DNA from: Burkholderiaceae bacterium
GTDB lineage: Bacteria > Pseudomonadota > Gammaproteobacteria > Burkholderiales > Burkholderiaceae_C
Reading direction: 5' to 3'
Length of the DNA stretch: 46,594 nucleotides
NCBI GenBank assembly: GCA_019234815.1
Contig: JAFALA010000099.1
Location: 1 to 46,594, forward strand
Each line of letters opens with the position of its first letter. The stretch's first letter is position 1. The notes below the pieces were generated by a model. It was not told where the DNA came from, did no database searches, and worked only from the letters and a program-made list of their open reading frames with translations. The translations under genes were made by a program, and so were the position numbers. This document shows positions 33,849-46,594 of the stretch, in pieces.

Positions 33849-35387
33849 TCAGCCGCCTGCAGCCAGGATGGAACTGAAGAACGAGCGCGTCAGCACATTG
33901 CAGAACGGCGGCTCGAGCGTGCCGTGCAGGGCTGCACCCATCTCCTGGGCGGCCACGGCATTCGCAACCGCCTGGCTGGCGCTCGGGTTGGCGGCCAGGT
34001 AGGCTGCCGCAGCTTGCTGGGCATAGCCGGTCTTGGCGTTCTCGAACGCGCCGTTGATGGTCAGGCCCACGGTGGTGGGATCTTCAAGATTGAAGACCGT
34101 CAAGGCGGCACCCGTGACGCCCACGGAATTCAGATAGGCGCTCATCGCCGGCACGTTGATGGCGTAAGGCACGGTCTCATCCAAGGCTCCGCCGCACAGG
34201 GCCACCGGCGCCTTGGGCGCCCAGCCGCCGCCGGACAGGGTGTTGGTCGTCAGGTCGGTCTGGAAGCCCGAGCCCGGATAGGTCGCGATGTACGACAGGT
34301 TGATCAGGTTGTTGGTTCCCGCCGGATTGCCGAACACGGCCGAGAAGGTCGGGTCGTTGGGCAGGGCCTGGCTGGTGATCAGCTGCTGCTCATACAGCGA
34401 GCTCAGCGTCGACTCGCTGGTGGTCCCGGTCGGCACGTTCGTGGGGTTGCCCGGCAGAATAGTTTCGATCGTGGCGGCGTAGGGCGAGGCGTAAATCACC
34501 GACGGCGCGGTGTAGACGTTGCCATAGGCCTTTTGGTAGCTGGTCGACAACAGCGGGAAGAAGATCGACGCGCCCACGATGACCTGCGGCGTGCCGTTGT
34601 TCAGGACGCCCATGGAATAGTCGCCCATGCCGCGCATGTTGTAGGGGCCGGACATGTCGCCCGACGCCGTCACCTTGAACTCGCTGGAATAGTCGCGCTC
34701 GATGATCTTGTGCGCCGCCATCGACACAAAGCCCCCCTGCGAATAGCCGGTCAGGAACAAATGGCTGTCGGGTTGGGTGGCGCTGCCCGAGGACGCCAGG
34801 TGCGCCTTGGCCGCGCGCAGCGCGTCCACCACGTCGACGGCCTGGGCCTCGGCATTCAGGTAGGGGTGGTAGTGCAGGCTGGACTTGTCGTAGCCCAGGT
34901 AGTTGGGCATCACGACGATGAAGCCCTGCGCGGCATACATGGCCATTTCCAGCGCCGCTTCCTGGTTGTTGCCCACGTCAGCCATGTTGGTGCTTTGCAG
35001 CGCGGTCGTGCCGTGCGCGTACATCACCACGGGGCGGGTTCCGCTGCATGCACCTGCGGGCGCACTGGCCGAGGCGCCGGAGGCCGAAGGCACCAGCACG
35101 GCGGTGGAAGCGGTGGCCGGTTGGCCGGAAGGATCGCGCGTGATGTAGAGAACATAGCGCACGTCAACGCCGCAAAGCGCCGTACCGGTCAGGGCCTGAA
35201 TATTCGCGCGCTTTGGACCCGTGCCAAAGTCGACCTCGGCACTGGTCACATGGCCGGCCAGCACGCCGGTGACGATGGTGCCGCGTGCGGGCGGAGGATC
35301 GAAGTGGCTGGCGCCCGTACCGCCCCCGCAGGCCGTCAAGGCTGCCACGCTGACCATTGACAGCATCAAATTGAATTTTTTACTCAT
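33849..35387 (-). CDS. Secreted lipoprotein alpha/beta hydrolase (lipase/esterase-like)
   Basis: A 512-residue lipoprotein from ATG 35387, preceded by GAGGAAG. The signal sequence ends in the lipobox LTAC, with Cys20 as lipidated residue. The hydrolase core has MYAHGTTA, which may supply the oxyanion loop, MPNYLGYDKS, and the nucleophile elbow GYSQGG with Ser216. GGALDETVPY probably supplies the acid. The shape resembles secretory lipases/prolyl-peptidase-like esterases; the substrate is unknown, and Gly/Ser/Ala-rich loops suggest an exported esterase. It heads an operon with the OmpW-type gene. Its leader holds a perfect inverted repeat (35438-35451) and a small hairpin, so it is probably regulated. 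A 4-hydroxybutyrate-oligomer or other polyester role would be only a guess. Confidence 0.85.
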   Translation of the reverse strand: MSKKFNLMLSMVSVAALTACGGGTGASHFDPPPARGTIVTGVLAGHVTSAEVDFGTGPKRANIQALTGTALCGVDVRYVLYITRDPSGQPATASTAVLVPSASGASASAPAGACSGTRPVVMYAHGTTALQSTNMADVGNNQEAALEMAMYAAQGFIVVMPNYLGYDKSSLHYHPYLNAEAQAVDVVDALRAAKAHLASSGSATQPDSHLFLTGYSQGGFVSMAAHKIIERDYSSEFKVTASGDMSGPYNMRGMGDYSMGVLNNGTPQVIVGASIFFPLLSTSYQKAYGNVYTAPSVIYASPYAATIETILPGNPTNVPTGTTSESTLSSLYEQQLITSQALPNDPTFSAVFGNPAGTNNLINLSYIATYPGSGFQTDLTTNTLSGGGWAPKAPVALCGGALDETVPYAINVPAMSAYLNSVGVTGAALTVFNLEDPTTVGLTINGAFENAKTGYAQQAAAAYLAANPSASQAVANAVAAQEMGAALHGTLEPPFCNVLTRSFFSSILAAGG

Positions 35388-35404
35388 GTCTTCCTCTTTG
35401 GTTT

Positions 35405-35426
35405 GCGATGTCTCTACACGCATCGC
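35405..35426 (-). promoter_or_regulatory. Leader hairpin of the hydrolase gene
   Basis: GCGATG (35405-35410) and CATCGC (35421-35426) form a 6-base stem in the 5' leader, about 20 bases before the start codon and just upstream of the ribosome site. Confidence 0.35.
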
Positions 35427-35437
35427 GAATTAAAAAA

Positions 35438-35451
35438 AGAACGTTCGTTCT
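35438..35451. promoter_or_regulatory. Operator-like palindrome AGAACG-TT-CGTTCT
   Basis: A perfect 6-base inverted repeat with a 2-base spacer, 51-64 bases before the hydrolase ATG and flanked by A/T tracts. GAACG/CGTTC half-sites of this type are typical of TetR-family operators. No TetR gene is in the window, so the regulator would be encoded elsewhere. A TAGAAA -10-like hexamer lies next to it on the minus strand. Confidence 0.5.
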
Positions 35452-35658
35452 ATTTCTAATCTGCTCACTATAGGGTCAGCGTCACTTGGGGGGAAAAGTG
35501 AAAACCCGACTCATGGACTGTACGCAACACTCCATGCGACAGGTGAACCTCCTCATCGCCCGCATGGCACCGCGATATGCCAACTCCACACGCATTCCAC
35601 ACACACTTCGCACATATTTCGTGCCGGTTTTAGAGCCCCGACTCGAATCAGCGGTATG
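35452..35658. other. Intergenic stretch between recD and the hydrolase gene
   Basis: About 200 bases with no supported gene. It holds the remainder of the hydrolase promoter region (A/T-rich to about 35475), then ordinary sequence up to the recD stop. A 95-codon plus-strand frame from 35486 lacks a ribosome site and is antisense to recD. No terminator for recD with a T run was found. Confidence 0.5.
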
Positions 35659-37580
35659 TCAAGCCGACAGGCCGCCGCTTCTCCACACCCTAGAGGCCAC
35701 GGCGCGCCACAACGAGGCGACCGCGGGCACGACCAAGGTCAATTGCGCTCTGGCACGGGTGATGCCTGTGTAGAGCAGTTCTCTCGTTAGGAAAGCCGCA
35801 ACCTGCTCAGGCAGCACCAGGCAGACATGCTCGAACTCCGAACCCTGGGACTTGTGCACCGTCATGGCAAACACCGTTTCGACCGCGTCCAGCCGCGCGG
35901 GCTGGACCCAGCGGACGCCACCCGCGCCGTCGTGGAACGCCACCCGCAGGCCGCGCGCGTGAGGCAGGCACAGCCCGACATCGCCGTTCATCAGCTTGAG
36001 CGCGTAGTCGTTGCGAGTCACCATCACCGGCCGGCCCACGTACCAACCCTCGACCGGCAGGTCCAACGCCCTGGCGATGCGCTGATTCAGGGTTTGCACG
36101 CCCCAGGGTCCGTCGCGCGTCGCGCACAACACTTGATAGCAAGCCAGGGCGCGCAGGCTTTGCAAGGCCTGGTCATCCGTGCAGAGTCCGCCGGTGAACT
36201 CGGCCAAGGCCTTTTGCAAGGGCTGCCAGCCCTTGCAAAAGGCTTGCGCCAGTGCGGCGTCGTTCGCATGTGCGGGCTGCAACCGAGAGACCTCGACGGA
36301 CGGCGTTGCGCCAGGCGTTTGCGCCCACAAGGCACGCACCTGCGCCTCGGCACCGGCGTTGACGGCCGCCGCCCAGCGGCCGATGGCGCTGTCGCCGGCA
36401 AAGCGGCGGCTGAAGCGCAGCATCACCGTCTGCTGGGCCAGTGCGCCGCCATCCCCTGACCAGCCGCTCAAGTCCTCGCCGGCCAGCTCGCGCAGCCATT
36501 GCAACGTGGCCGCGTCATAACGCCCTGCCGCCGCGCCCTCGCAGAGCTGCCCCATCACGGCGCCCGCCTCGACCGAGGCGAGCTGGTCCTTGTCGCCCAG
36601 GAGCACCAGGCTGGCGCTGACGGGGACGGCCTTCAGCAGCCGCGCCATCATTTCCAGGTCGATCATGGAAGCTTCGTCCACCACCACCAGGTCGACGGCC
36701 AGTTGATCGGCCTTGACGCCGCCCGCAGAACCGGGTGCGATCTGCAGCAGTTTGTGCAGGGTCTGCGCCTGCACCGCCAGGACGGGCCGCCAGTCCGGCG
36801 GCAGTTGGGACAGGGCCGAGGCGATCGACTCGGCCAGGCGCGCCGCCGCCTTGCCGGTGGGCGCGGCCAGGGCCACGCGCAAGGGCTTGGCGCCGGCGGC
36901 CCTGGCCTGCGCCTGCAGCAGCGCCAGCAGGCGCACGACCGTGGTGGTCTTGCCGGTACCGGGCCCGCCGGTGATCAAGGTGAAACGTTGGCGCGCCGCC
37001 ACGGCGCAAGCCACTTTCTGCCAGTCCGGGCCAGGTGTTGCGCTGCCGGGCGGGAACAATGCGTCCAGGCCCTGGCGCAACGCACTCGCTGCAGGCGAGC
37101 CGGGCACCACCAGCGGCGCTTGCGCCAGGCGCTCGGCGATCGACTGGCGAATGACCTGCTCCGCGTCCCAGTTGCGCCGCAGGTACAGGCGCGCACCGTC
37201 CAGCACCAGCGGGCTCATGGGCCCCTGAATCCAGGGCAGGCGTTCGGCAGCGGCTTGCCAGTCGTCCGCCTGCAATTCGCGCAAGGCCGTCAGCGCGACC
37301 GCATCCCAACCCAGGGACTGGGCGGGATCGTCGCTCAGCTGCGCCAGGTCCAGGCAGGCGTGGCCGCGCCCATATTGATGGCTGACCAGCGCGGCCAGCA
37401 GCCCGTGCTGCCCCTCCATACTGGGCATGGCACCCTGGAGGTAGGCGGCAAATGCCAGGTCCAGCGCGCCGAGCGGGCCCTGCGAGCCCAGGGCGGCAAG
37501 TTCGGCACAGGCCGCCGATCCCGACAGCCACTCGGTGTTGCGCGTCAAGATGGGGCCGCGGTCCGGTGTTTCCAACGGGC

Positions 37581-37584
<4 letters not shown>
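35659..37584 (-). CDS. recD: Exodeoxyribonuclease V subunit alpha (RecD)
   Basis: Fast 5'-3' helicase subunit of RecBCD, which processes double-strand breaks for RecA loading. 641 residues. After an N-terminal interaction region come the superfamily 1 motifs: Walker A GGPGTGKTTT at 206-215, LAAPTGKAAARLAES, Walker B VVVDEASMIDLEMM, LLGDKDQLASVEAG, and near the C-terminus VETVFAMTVHKSQGSEF and LLYTGITRARAQLTLV. All helicase motifs are intact. The ATG overlaps the recB stop by ATGA. Last gene of recC-recB-recD. Confidence 0.95.
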
Positions 37585-41101
<3,517 letters not shown>

Positions 41102-41105
<4 letters not shown>

Positions 41106-44100
41106 GCTCCGTCTCCCGCTGCATCGCCTTGCAGCGCGTCCAGGCTCAGATGCGCCTGCAGGTCGCCATACAAGGTTCGCGCCCAGGCCGGCAACTGCGC
41201 ACGCAAAGCCTCGTAGTCGGCAAAGCAGCGCGCCAGATACGGCGACTCCTCGCGCTCGCCCGGCAGTTTGCCGCTGCCTTCAAAGGCCTTGAGGGCGGCC
41301 GCGTGCGCGTCCGCCTCCCCGTCCGGCAAGGCGCCCAGGTAGGCCCAGGCGGCCTTGGCGGTCACCGGTGGCGGTTCCGTCCAGGCCTCGCGGTAGGCCT
41401 GGACCAGGCGCGTGAGCATGCCTTGCGCGACCTGAACCGGCAAGGGCGCAAAGCTGACCTGCCCGTCCAGGCCCAGCACGGTGCTGTGCACCGTCATGCC
41501 GCTGGCCGACGCGGCCAGATGGCGCACCCACAAGTCGGTCAGCACCGAGAGCCTGGGGCGCGCCAAGGCGCCCGGCCCCGCCAGCACGGCGCCGACGCGC
41601 TGCTGGCATTGCAGGCATTCGCCCGATGGCCCGTGTTCCGCGCGCAGATCGAGCAGGCTGCCGCTCAGCGCGGTGCCGTCGAGCAGCAGGTCCACGACCT
41701 GCGCCGGCAGCGGATGCGCAAAGCGCCGCAGCAGAGGCGCCGCGCGCTGGCGCACCACGTCGGCACTGCGGCCCAGCTCGGCCACCATGCGCTGGCCATG
41801 GGCGGCCATGGGCAGGCGACCGGACAGGGGCAGCACCAGCAAGGCCTGCGCCAGATCCTGCGCGGCCAGCAGGTCCTGCCCTTCGCGAAAGCGCTGCAGG
41901 CCATCGATGCCGAAAGGTTCGTGTTCCAGCTCCAGCTCGGTCAAGGCGTCGAATTGAACGCCCAGCCGTGCCTTGAAGAACACCTCGACCGGCTGGCGCA
42001 AGAGCTGGCGCAGATCGCTCAGGCTCAGCGCCGAGGGCGCGGAACGCGCCTCGGGATGCTGGGCGGGGGTCGCAGTCCCAGCCCGATCGGCGTCATGCAC
42101 GCGCGCCCAGTCGGCGTCGAAGGTCGAAAACTTCGAGCCCTGCTCGAAATAGGCCAGGGAAAAAGGCTGCAGCGGCTGCACAATGGCCTCGCGCGCGGGC
42201 TGCCAGTGGCGCCGCAGGAACTCGATCAACTGCGCCACCAGCACCGAGGGCGGCAGCTCGGCGTTGTCGGTGGCGCGATGGCCTTGCCAGCTGATGTAGA
42301 GCTTGTCGCGCGCCGACAGCAGCGCTTCAAGAAACAGGTAGCGGTCGTCCTCGCGGCGCGAACGGTCGCCGGCCCGCCAGCTCTGCGCCATCAGGTCGAA
42401 ATCGCGCGGCACCCCTTGGCGGGGGTAGTCGCCGTCGTTCATGCCCAGCAGGCAGACGATCTTGAACGGGATCGAGCGCATGGGCATCAGCGTGCCGAAC
42501 TGCACGCCGCCGCCGAAGAAGCGCTGGTGCAGGCCGCCCTCCTGCAGCTGCGACAGCCAGTGGTCGCCGACCACTTCGAGCGGCAGCGGCGCGTCCAGCG
42601 CCGCTGCATCGCAAGCCTGCAGCCAGGCCTCCAGCGGCTCCAGCAGGTGCTGGATCTGGCGCGCCTCGGCCTCGTCCGAGCCCTCGAAGAAACGCGCCAC
42701 CATCCCGGTCAGGCAAGCCACCCATTGCGCCGGCGTCTGCTCGACGCGCAGGGCCTGCAACGTGAGCCGGACGGCGTCCAGCCAGTCCAGCAGCGCCTGC
42801 ACCAGCCGCGCGTCCAGGCCGCTCCAGGCCGGCTGGGCCAATGTCTGGCCCCAAGCCGCGGCGCCAGGATCCGGTTCGCCCAATGTGTCGCCAATAGCCT
42901 CGCCCAGCGCGTAGCCCAGCAGCAGGCGCCGCAACCCGAACAGCCAGCTGTTCGGCGCCAGGCCGCTGGCGTCCGCGGGCATCCCGAAGGGCTGCCGGTG
43001 CGCGCCGTCCAGGCCCCAGCGCACACCCGCGTCCTGCAGCCAGGGCTGCAATTCCGCCACGTCGGCCGCGCTCAAGCCAAAGCGCTGCCGCACCGCGTCG
43101 ACCTCGAACAGGCTGAGCCAGTCGGCCAGCGAGATGCGCGATTGCGGCAGCGCCAGCAGCTGCCGCAAGGCCTGCACCAGCGGCGACTGGCGCGGCGAGG
43201 TGTCGGCCAGGGCGTAGGGAATGTGGCGCGGCTCGCCGGCTGAAAACCGGCCGAACACCGCCTGGATGTGCGGCGTGAAGCGCTCCATGTCGGGCACCAT
43301 CACCATCACCTCGCGCGGCTGCAGGCTTGCGTCGGCATCGAGCCAGGCCAGCAGGCGGTCGTGCAGCACCTCGACCTCGCGCTGCGGCGAATGGCAGCTG
43401 ACCAGGCTGACGGAGTCGTCGTCCGCGCGCAGCGCCTGCGCCGCCTCTGGCAGCTCGAGATTGAGGATACCGGACTGCAATTGGGCCAGCTGCGTCGCCA
43501 CGGGCGCCGCGTCCAGCGGATCGACGAACACGTCGACGCGGGCGACGCGCTGGCGATAGGCCTCGACCTGGTCGAAGCCGTCCAGCAGGTGCAGGTAGTC
43601 GCGCCCCTGCTTGCCCCAGGACGCCAGCAAGGGGTGCGCGACCGGCGCCTGGCGGACCGCCGCGGCCTTGTCTGCAACCTTGTGGGCCTGACGGCGCCGC
43701 ACCAGCGCCTTGAGCTGCGCATGCCCCTCGACCAGGTCGCCCCAGTAGTACCGGCAGGGGTTTTGCACCAGCATCAGGACCTGGCACAGCGGACCCAGCG
43801 CCGCCAGCGCCTCGACCGCCTGGTGGGGCAGCGAGGAGATGCCGAACACGACGATGCGCTGCGGCAGTCCGCGCGGCCGCACGCCGGTGGCCTGGTACTC
43901 GGCGGCAAGCGCCTGGACCGCGCTCATGTACCGGCTGTGCACGCCGGCGCGCGAGGCCTCGGCCAGATCCGGCCCCAGGTCCGCGCGCAAGTCGCGCCAC
44001 AGCTGCGCCTGCCAGGCCTGGTCGGGGTCCAGGTCTTGCGCGCCCAGCACATCGCGGCCCGCCGCCCAATCGCGCAGCCAGTCTGCGCGGTAGCTCTGGT

Positions 44101-44569
44101 AGCCGTCGAACACATCGGCCAGCTGCAAGGCCAATTGATACAGCTTGCGGCTGTCGGGCACCCGGCTCAAATAGGCTTGCAGGGGCGCGTAAATGGCGTT
44201 CGTTGCCGCCAGCGAGGGCAGCAGGCGCAGCAACCGCCAGACCAATTGGCTCTTGTCGAAGGGCATTTGCACGGGCACCGCCTGGGCCCCCAGCACCTGG
44301 CGGTAGACCTGCCACAGGAACGCACTGGGCAGCTCCATGCGGGTGGCGGCGCAAATGCCCAGGGCCTGGTCCGCCGACAGCGCCATTTCCAGCCAGTGCT
44401 TCATGCCCGCGCTTTGCACCAGCAGGATCTCCGGGCTCAAGGGCGGCAGAGGCTGGGCACGCACAAAGGCCACCAGCAGCTCGCTCAAGTCCTCCAGGCG
44501 GTTGCCGTGCAGGACCATGAAACCGGGGGGGAAAGCGAGGTCGGGAGATAGCGGGTCGGCAAGCGTCAT
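41102..44569 (-). CDS. recC: Exodeoxyribonuclease V subunit gamma (RecC)
   Basis: Chi-recognition and scaffold subunit of RecBCD. 1155 residues with the inactive helicase/nuclease fold of RecC: MVLHGNRLEDLSELLVAF at the N-terminus, EILLVQSAGMKHWLEMALS, RMELPSAFLWQVYR, and later VMVPDMERFTPHIQAVF, GMNDGDYPRQGVPRDFDLM and YLFLEALLSARDKLYISWQG. It is first of the recC-recB-recD operon. No ptrA lies between recC and recB, unlike in E. coli. The residues that read Chi cannot be assigned by eye. Start ATG 44569 has no strong ribosome site; the next Met is MVLHG at residue 18. Confidence 0.95.
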
Positions 44570-44592
44570 GGCCTGGATTATTTCTTGAATGC

Positions 44593-44604
44593 CGGACCGG
44601 TCCG
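44593..44604. promoter_or_regulatory. Palindrome CGGACCGGTCCG upstream of recC
   Basis: A perfect 12-base palindrome 24-35 bases before the recC start and between the divergent recC and amidohydrolase genes. Could be an operator for recC or chance in GC-rich DNA. Confidence 0.3.
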
Positions 44605-44655
44605 CGGCGGACCCGGTGGAGCTGCCTCACTAGGGAATCCCCTGAAGTCATTTTT

Positions 44656-44686
44656 GCTCATTCAACGTAATCTGAGCTTTAGCTCA
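44656..44686. promoter_or_regulatory. Inverted repeats TGAGCT-TT-AGCTCA with an extra half-site
   Basis: TGAGCT (44673-44678) and AGCTCA (44681-44686) form a perfect 6-base inverted repeat with a 2-base spacer. A further GCTCA at 44656-44660 faces the first arm. The cluster lies in an A/T-rich patch 40-70 bases before the amidohydrolase ATG and is a candidate regulator site. Confidence 0.45.
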
Positions 44687-44725
44687 TATTTTCAAGACTT
44701 ACCCACTGCTTCCCTGGAGATCCGG

Positions 44726-46444
44726 ATGACTGTTGCCAAACCCTTACAGCGCCTGCTCATTGGCGCGGCCTGCCTGCTGAGCCTGTCCAACACGCAAGCG
44801 CAAGACCAACTGCTGGTCAACGCCCGTGTGTTCACGGGCGACCGCCTGCACCCCTATGCGCAGGCCGTTGCCATCCACGACGACAAGATCGTCGCCGTGG
44901 GCAACCAGGCCGACATCGCGGCGCGCGTGGCGACGGACGCCAAGGTCGTCGACCTGCAAGGCAGGACCCTGCTGCCCGGCCTGATCGACAGCCACGAGCA
45001 CGTCGTCTACGGCGGCACCGGGCTGTTGTCCGCCAGCGTGGAGCCGACAATCACCAAAGTCGACCAGGTGGTGAAGGTGGCGCTCAAGGCGCTGCAAGAG
45101 GGCAAGAGCATGCGCGGCGACGTGCTGGCGGTGACCAACATTCCGCTCGGCATCTGGAGCCAGCAGTCGCAGCTCAACGCGCGCTTCAACAGCGGCCCCT
45201 TTGCCAAGGTGCCCGTCGTGCTCCATGGCATGGACGGCCACACGGGCTGGGGCAATCGCGTGCTGCGCGAGCGTGCCGGCATCACCCAGGCCTTTCTGCG
45301 CGGCCTGACGGAGTCGCAGCGCAAATACTATGGCAGCTCCAAGGACCTGGTCCCCAACGGCTTCACCGTGGACGCGGGCTGGGACACCCTGCAGAGCAAG
45401 GTCCCACTCCCTGACGCGGCCTTCATGCTGGAGGCCGGACGGGCCGGCGTGAACCTGATGCACGAGCTGGGCATCACGAGCTGGCTGGACGCACTGGCCT
45501 CGCCCGAGATCCTCGCGACCTACAAGGCCCTGTCGGACCGCAACGAGCTGAAGTCGCATGTCGCCGCCTTCGTGCAGGTCAAGGCCGAGGACGTCGAACG
45601 GGGCGACCCGCTGGCGCAAGTCCAGGCCCTGCGCCAGCAGTACGCCAACGTGCCCGGCCTGACCGTGCCGGGCATCAAGATCTTCATGGACGGCGTGGTC
45701 GAATATCCGTCGCACAGCGCAGCCATGTCGGAGCCCTACAAGAAGACCGGAACCATGGGCGACCTGCTGTTCTCGCCCGAGCAGTTCGCCCAGGTCGCGA
45801 CCCAGGCCGACAAGGCCGGACTGGTCGTGCACGTGCATGCCATCGGCGACCGCGCCGTGCACGAGACGCTCAACGGCTTCGCCGCGGTGCGCCAGGCCAA
45901 CGGCAACAGCGGCCTGCCCGACACCATCACCCACCTGCAGTTCGTCAAGCCGACCGACATTCCGCGCTTCAAATCGCTGGGGGTCATCGCATCGATGCAG
46001 CTGTTCTGGGCCGAGGCCGGGCCGGACACCATCGACCTGATCGAGCCCTATGTGGACCCCGCCATCTTTCCCTGGCAGTATCCGGCCCGCTCGCTGCTGA
46101 ACGCAGGCGCCCTGATCGCCGGCGCCAGCGACTGGTCGGTCTCCACGCCCAATGTCTTCGAGGCCATCTACCAGGCGGAAACGCGCAAGGGCCCCAAGGG
46201 CGTGCTCAATGCCGGCGAGGACATGCCGCGGGAAACCATGCTCTACGCCTACACCATCAACGCCGCCCAGGCCCTGAGCCAGCAGGAGCACATCGGCTCC
46301 ATCGAGCCCGGCAAGCAGGCCGATCTGACGCTGGTGGACCGCGATGTGCTCACTGTCAACCCCGAGCAGCTCAAGGCCACCAAGGTGCTGGGCACCATGG
46401 TCGGCGGCGAGTGGGTGTACCGCGCGGAAGGCGCCAAGCTCTGA
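44726..46444 (+). CDS. Periplasmic amidohydrolase family 3 protein (YtcJ-like)
   Basis: A 572-residue metal-dependent hydrolase of the amidohydrolase superfamily. Start ATG 44726, after CTGGAGA, gives a Sec signal (MTVAKPLQRLLIGAACLLSLSNTQA, cut before QDQ), so it is exported. Next is a small beta domain (LLVNARVFTGD...IVAVGNQADIA), the metal motif LIDSHEHVV, KIFMDGVVEY, VHVHAIGDRAVHETL with the second histidine set, and ASDWSVST with the catalytic aspartate. It closes with GSIEPGKQADLTLVDRDVL. YtcJ relatives include formamide deformylase-like enzymes; substrate unknown. The longer frame to 44585 runs through the promoter. Divergent from recC. Confidence 0.9.
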   Translation: MTVAKPLQRLLIGAACLLSLSNTQAQDQLLVNARVFTGDRLHPYAQAVAIHDDKIVAVGNQADIAARVATDAKVVDLQGRTLLPGLIDSHEHVVYGGTGLLSASVEPTITKVDQVVKVALKALQEGKSMRGDVLAVTNIPLGIWSQQSQLNARFNSGPFAKVPVVLHGMDGHTGWGNRVLRERAGITQAFLRGLTESQRKYYGSSKDLVPNGFTVDAGWDTLQSKVPLPDAAFMLEAGRAGVNLMHELGITSWLDALASPEILATYKALSDRNELKSHVAAFVQVKAEDVERGDPLAQVQALRQQYANVPGLTVPGIKIFMDGVVEYPSHSAAMSEPYKKTGTMGDLLFSPEQFAQVATQADKAGLVVHVHAIGDRAVHETLNGFAAVRQANGNSGLPDTITHLQFVKPTDIPRFKSLGVIASMQLFWAEAGPDTIDLIEPYVDPAIFPWQYPARSLLNAGALIAGASDWSVSTPNVFEAIYQAETRKGPKGVLNAGEDMPRETMLYAYTINAAQALSQQEHIGSIEPGKQADLTLVDRDVLTVNPEQLKATKVLGTMVGGEWVYRAEGAKL

Positions 46445-46535
46445 TCCAGGGCTGATATGGTCGCTCCTGTCAATCGCAAGATTTGAATTTCATTTCAGCG
46501 GCTCGGGGTGATGCGACACGAAGTCTGCTGCGACG
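46445..46535. other. Short intergenic gap after the amidohydrolase
   Basis: About 90 bases with an A/T-richer patch (AAGATTTGAATTTCATTTC near 46478-46497) that could carry the promoter of the gene beginning at 46536. No hairpin with a T run is seen. Confidence 0.3.
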
Positions 46536-46594
46536 ATGGATCAGACTGATATCCGCGGGTTGGTTTCCGCCGTGCATGGGTCCGTCGTGGAAGC
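46536..46594 (+). CDS. Partial gene at window edge, possibly alternative F1Fo (N-ATPase) beta subunit
   Basis: An ATG at 46536 opens a frame of 19 complete codons running off the window: MDQTDIRGLVSAVHGSVVEA, the last codon incomplete. The pattern G-x-V-x-A-V-x-G-S-V-V resembles the first strand of F1 ATPase beta subunits, especially those of alternative N-ATPase operons found in Burkholderiales. The upstream ribosome site is weak. With only about 20 residues visible, identity is tentative. Confidence 0.35.
   Translation, partial: MDQTDIRGLVSAVHGSVVE

Noticed and set aside
35486..35773. 95-codon plus-strand ORF between the hydrolase and recD
   Set aside because: Non-ATG start, no ribosome site, and its second half is antisense to the recD C-terminus.

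Overview
This window is a GC-rich (roughly two-thirds G+C), gene-dense stretch of a bacterial chromosome. Gene content and protein style point to a betaproteobacterium of the order Burkholderiales, probably close to the Comamonadaceae. The signs are an S-adenosylhomocysteine (SAH) riboswitch in front of ahcY, the xerC / DUF484 / dapF / lpxL / metK neighbourhood, a DUF2917 gene divergent from a LysR gene, and recC-recB-recD. The genus cannot be fixed from sequence reading alone. I see no rRNA, tRNA, CRISPR array, insertion sequence, phage or integrative element. Only one integrase-fold gene is present, and it is the housekeeping xerC.

Layout. 1-5.3 kb: glmS (-) diverges from an Lrp/AsnC regulator (+) across an AT-rich gap, followed by an uncharacterised outer-membrane beta-barrel gene coupled to an RlmI-type 23S rRNA methyltransferase (-). 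5.3-9.7 kb: a tightly packed (-) operon of two LpxL-type acyltransferases, dapF, a DUF484 gene and xerC. 9.7-15.7 kb: the activated-methyl cycle on (+), with metK, a response regulator with a degenerate GGDEF domain, then a promoter plus SAH riboswitch driving ahcY, tlyA and metF. Here SAM is made, SAH is recycled and methyl-folate is regenerated. 15.8-21.4 kb: ompW with an FNR-like site, pepQ, a 74-residue tail-anchored small protein, two paralogous 5-formyltetrahydrofolate cyclo-ligase genes, a TfoX_N protein, a DUF2917 protein and a LysR regulator. 21.4-26.4 kb: a soluble lytic transglycosylase, a YfcE-like phosphoesterase, a glutathione S-transferase and cca.

26.4-31.6 kb is a (-) chain, tsaB-rimI-UDG-GGDEF/EAL-MidA-like methyltransferase, in which the first four genes are joined by 4-base ATGA overlaps. 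31.6-35.4 kb holds dacB (+) and a probable (-) operon of a secreted lipoprotein alpha/beta hydrolase plus a second OmpW-family porin, with a palindrome in its leader. 35.7-44.6 kb is recC-recB-recD (-), again with ATGA overlaps. 44.7-46.4 kb is a periplasmic amidohydrolase (+). The last 59 bases look like the start of an alternative F-type (N-ATPase) beta subunit.

Most of this is core metabolism and maintenance, and I do not see a convincing undescribed multi-gene system. The points most worth a second look are the SAH riboswitch and its promoter, the metK leader hairpin, the divergent uracil-DNA glycosylase lacking its usual motif-2 histidine and coupled to a c-di-GMP enzyme, the hydrolase/OmpW pair with its operator-like palindrome, the FNR-like box at ompW, and the unassigned barrel coupled to rlmI.
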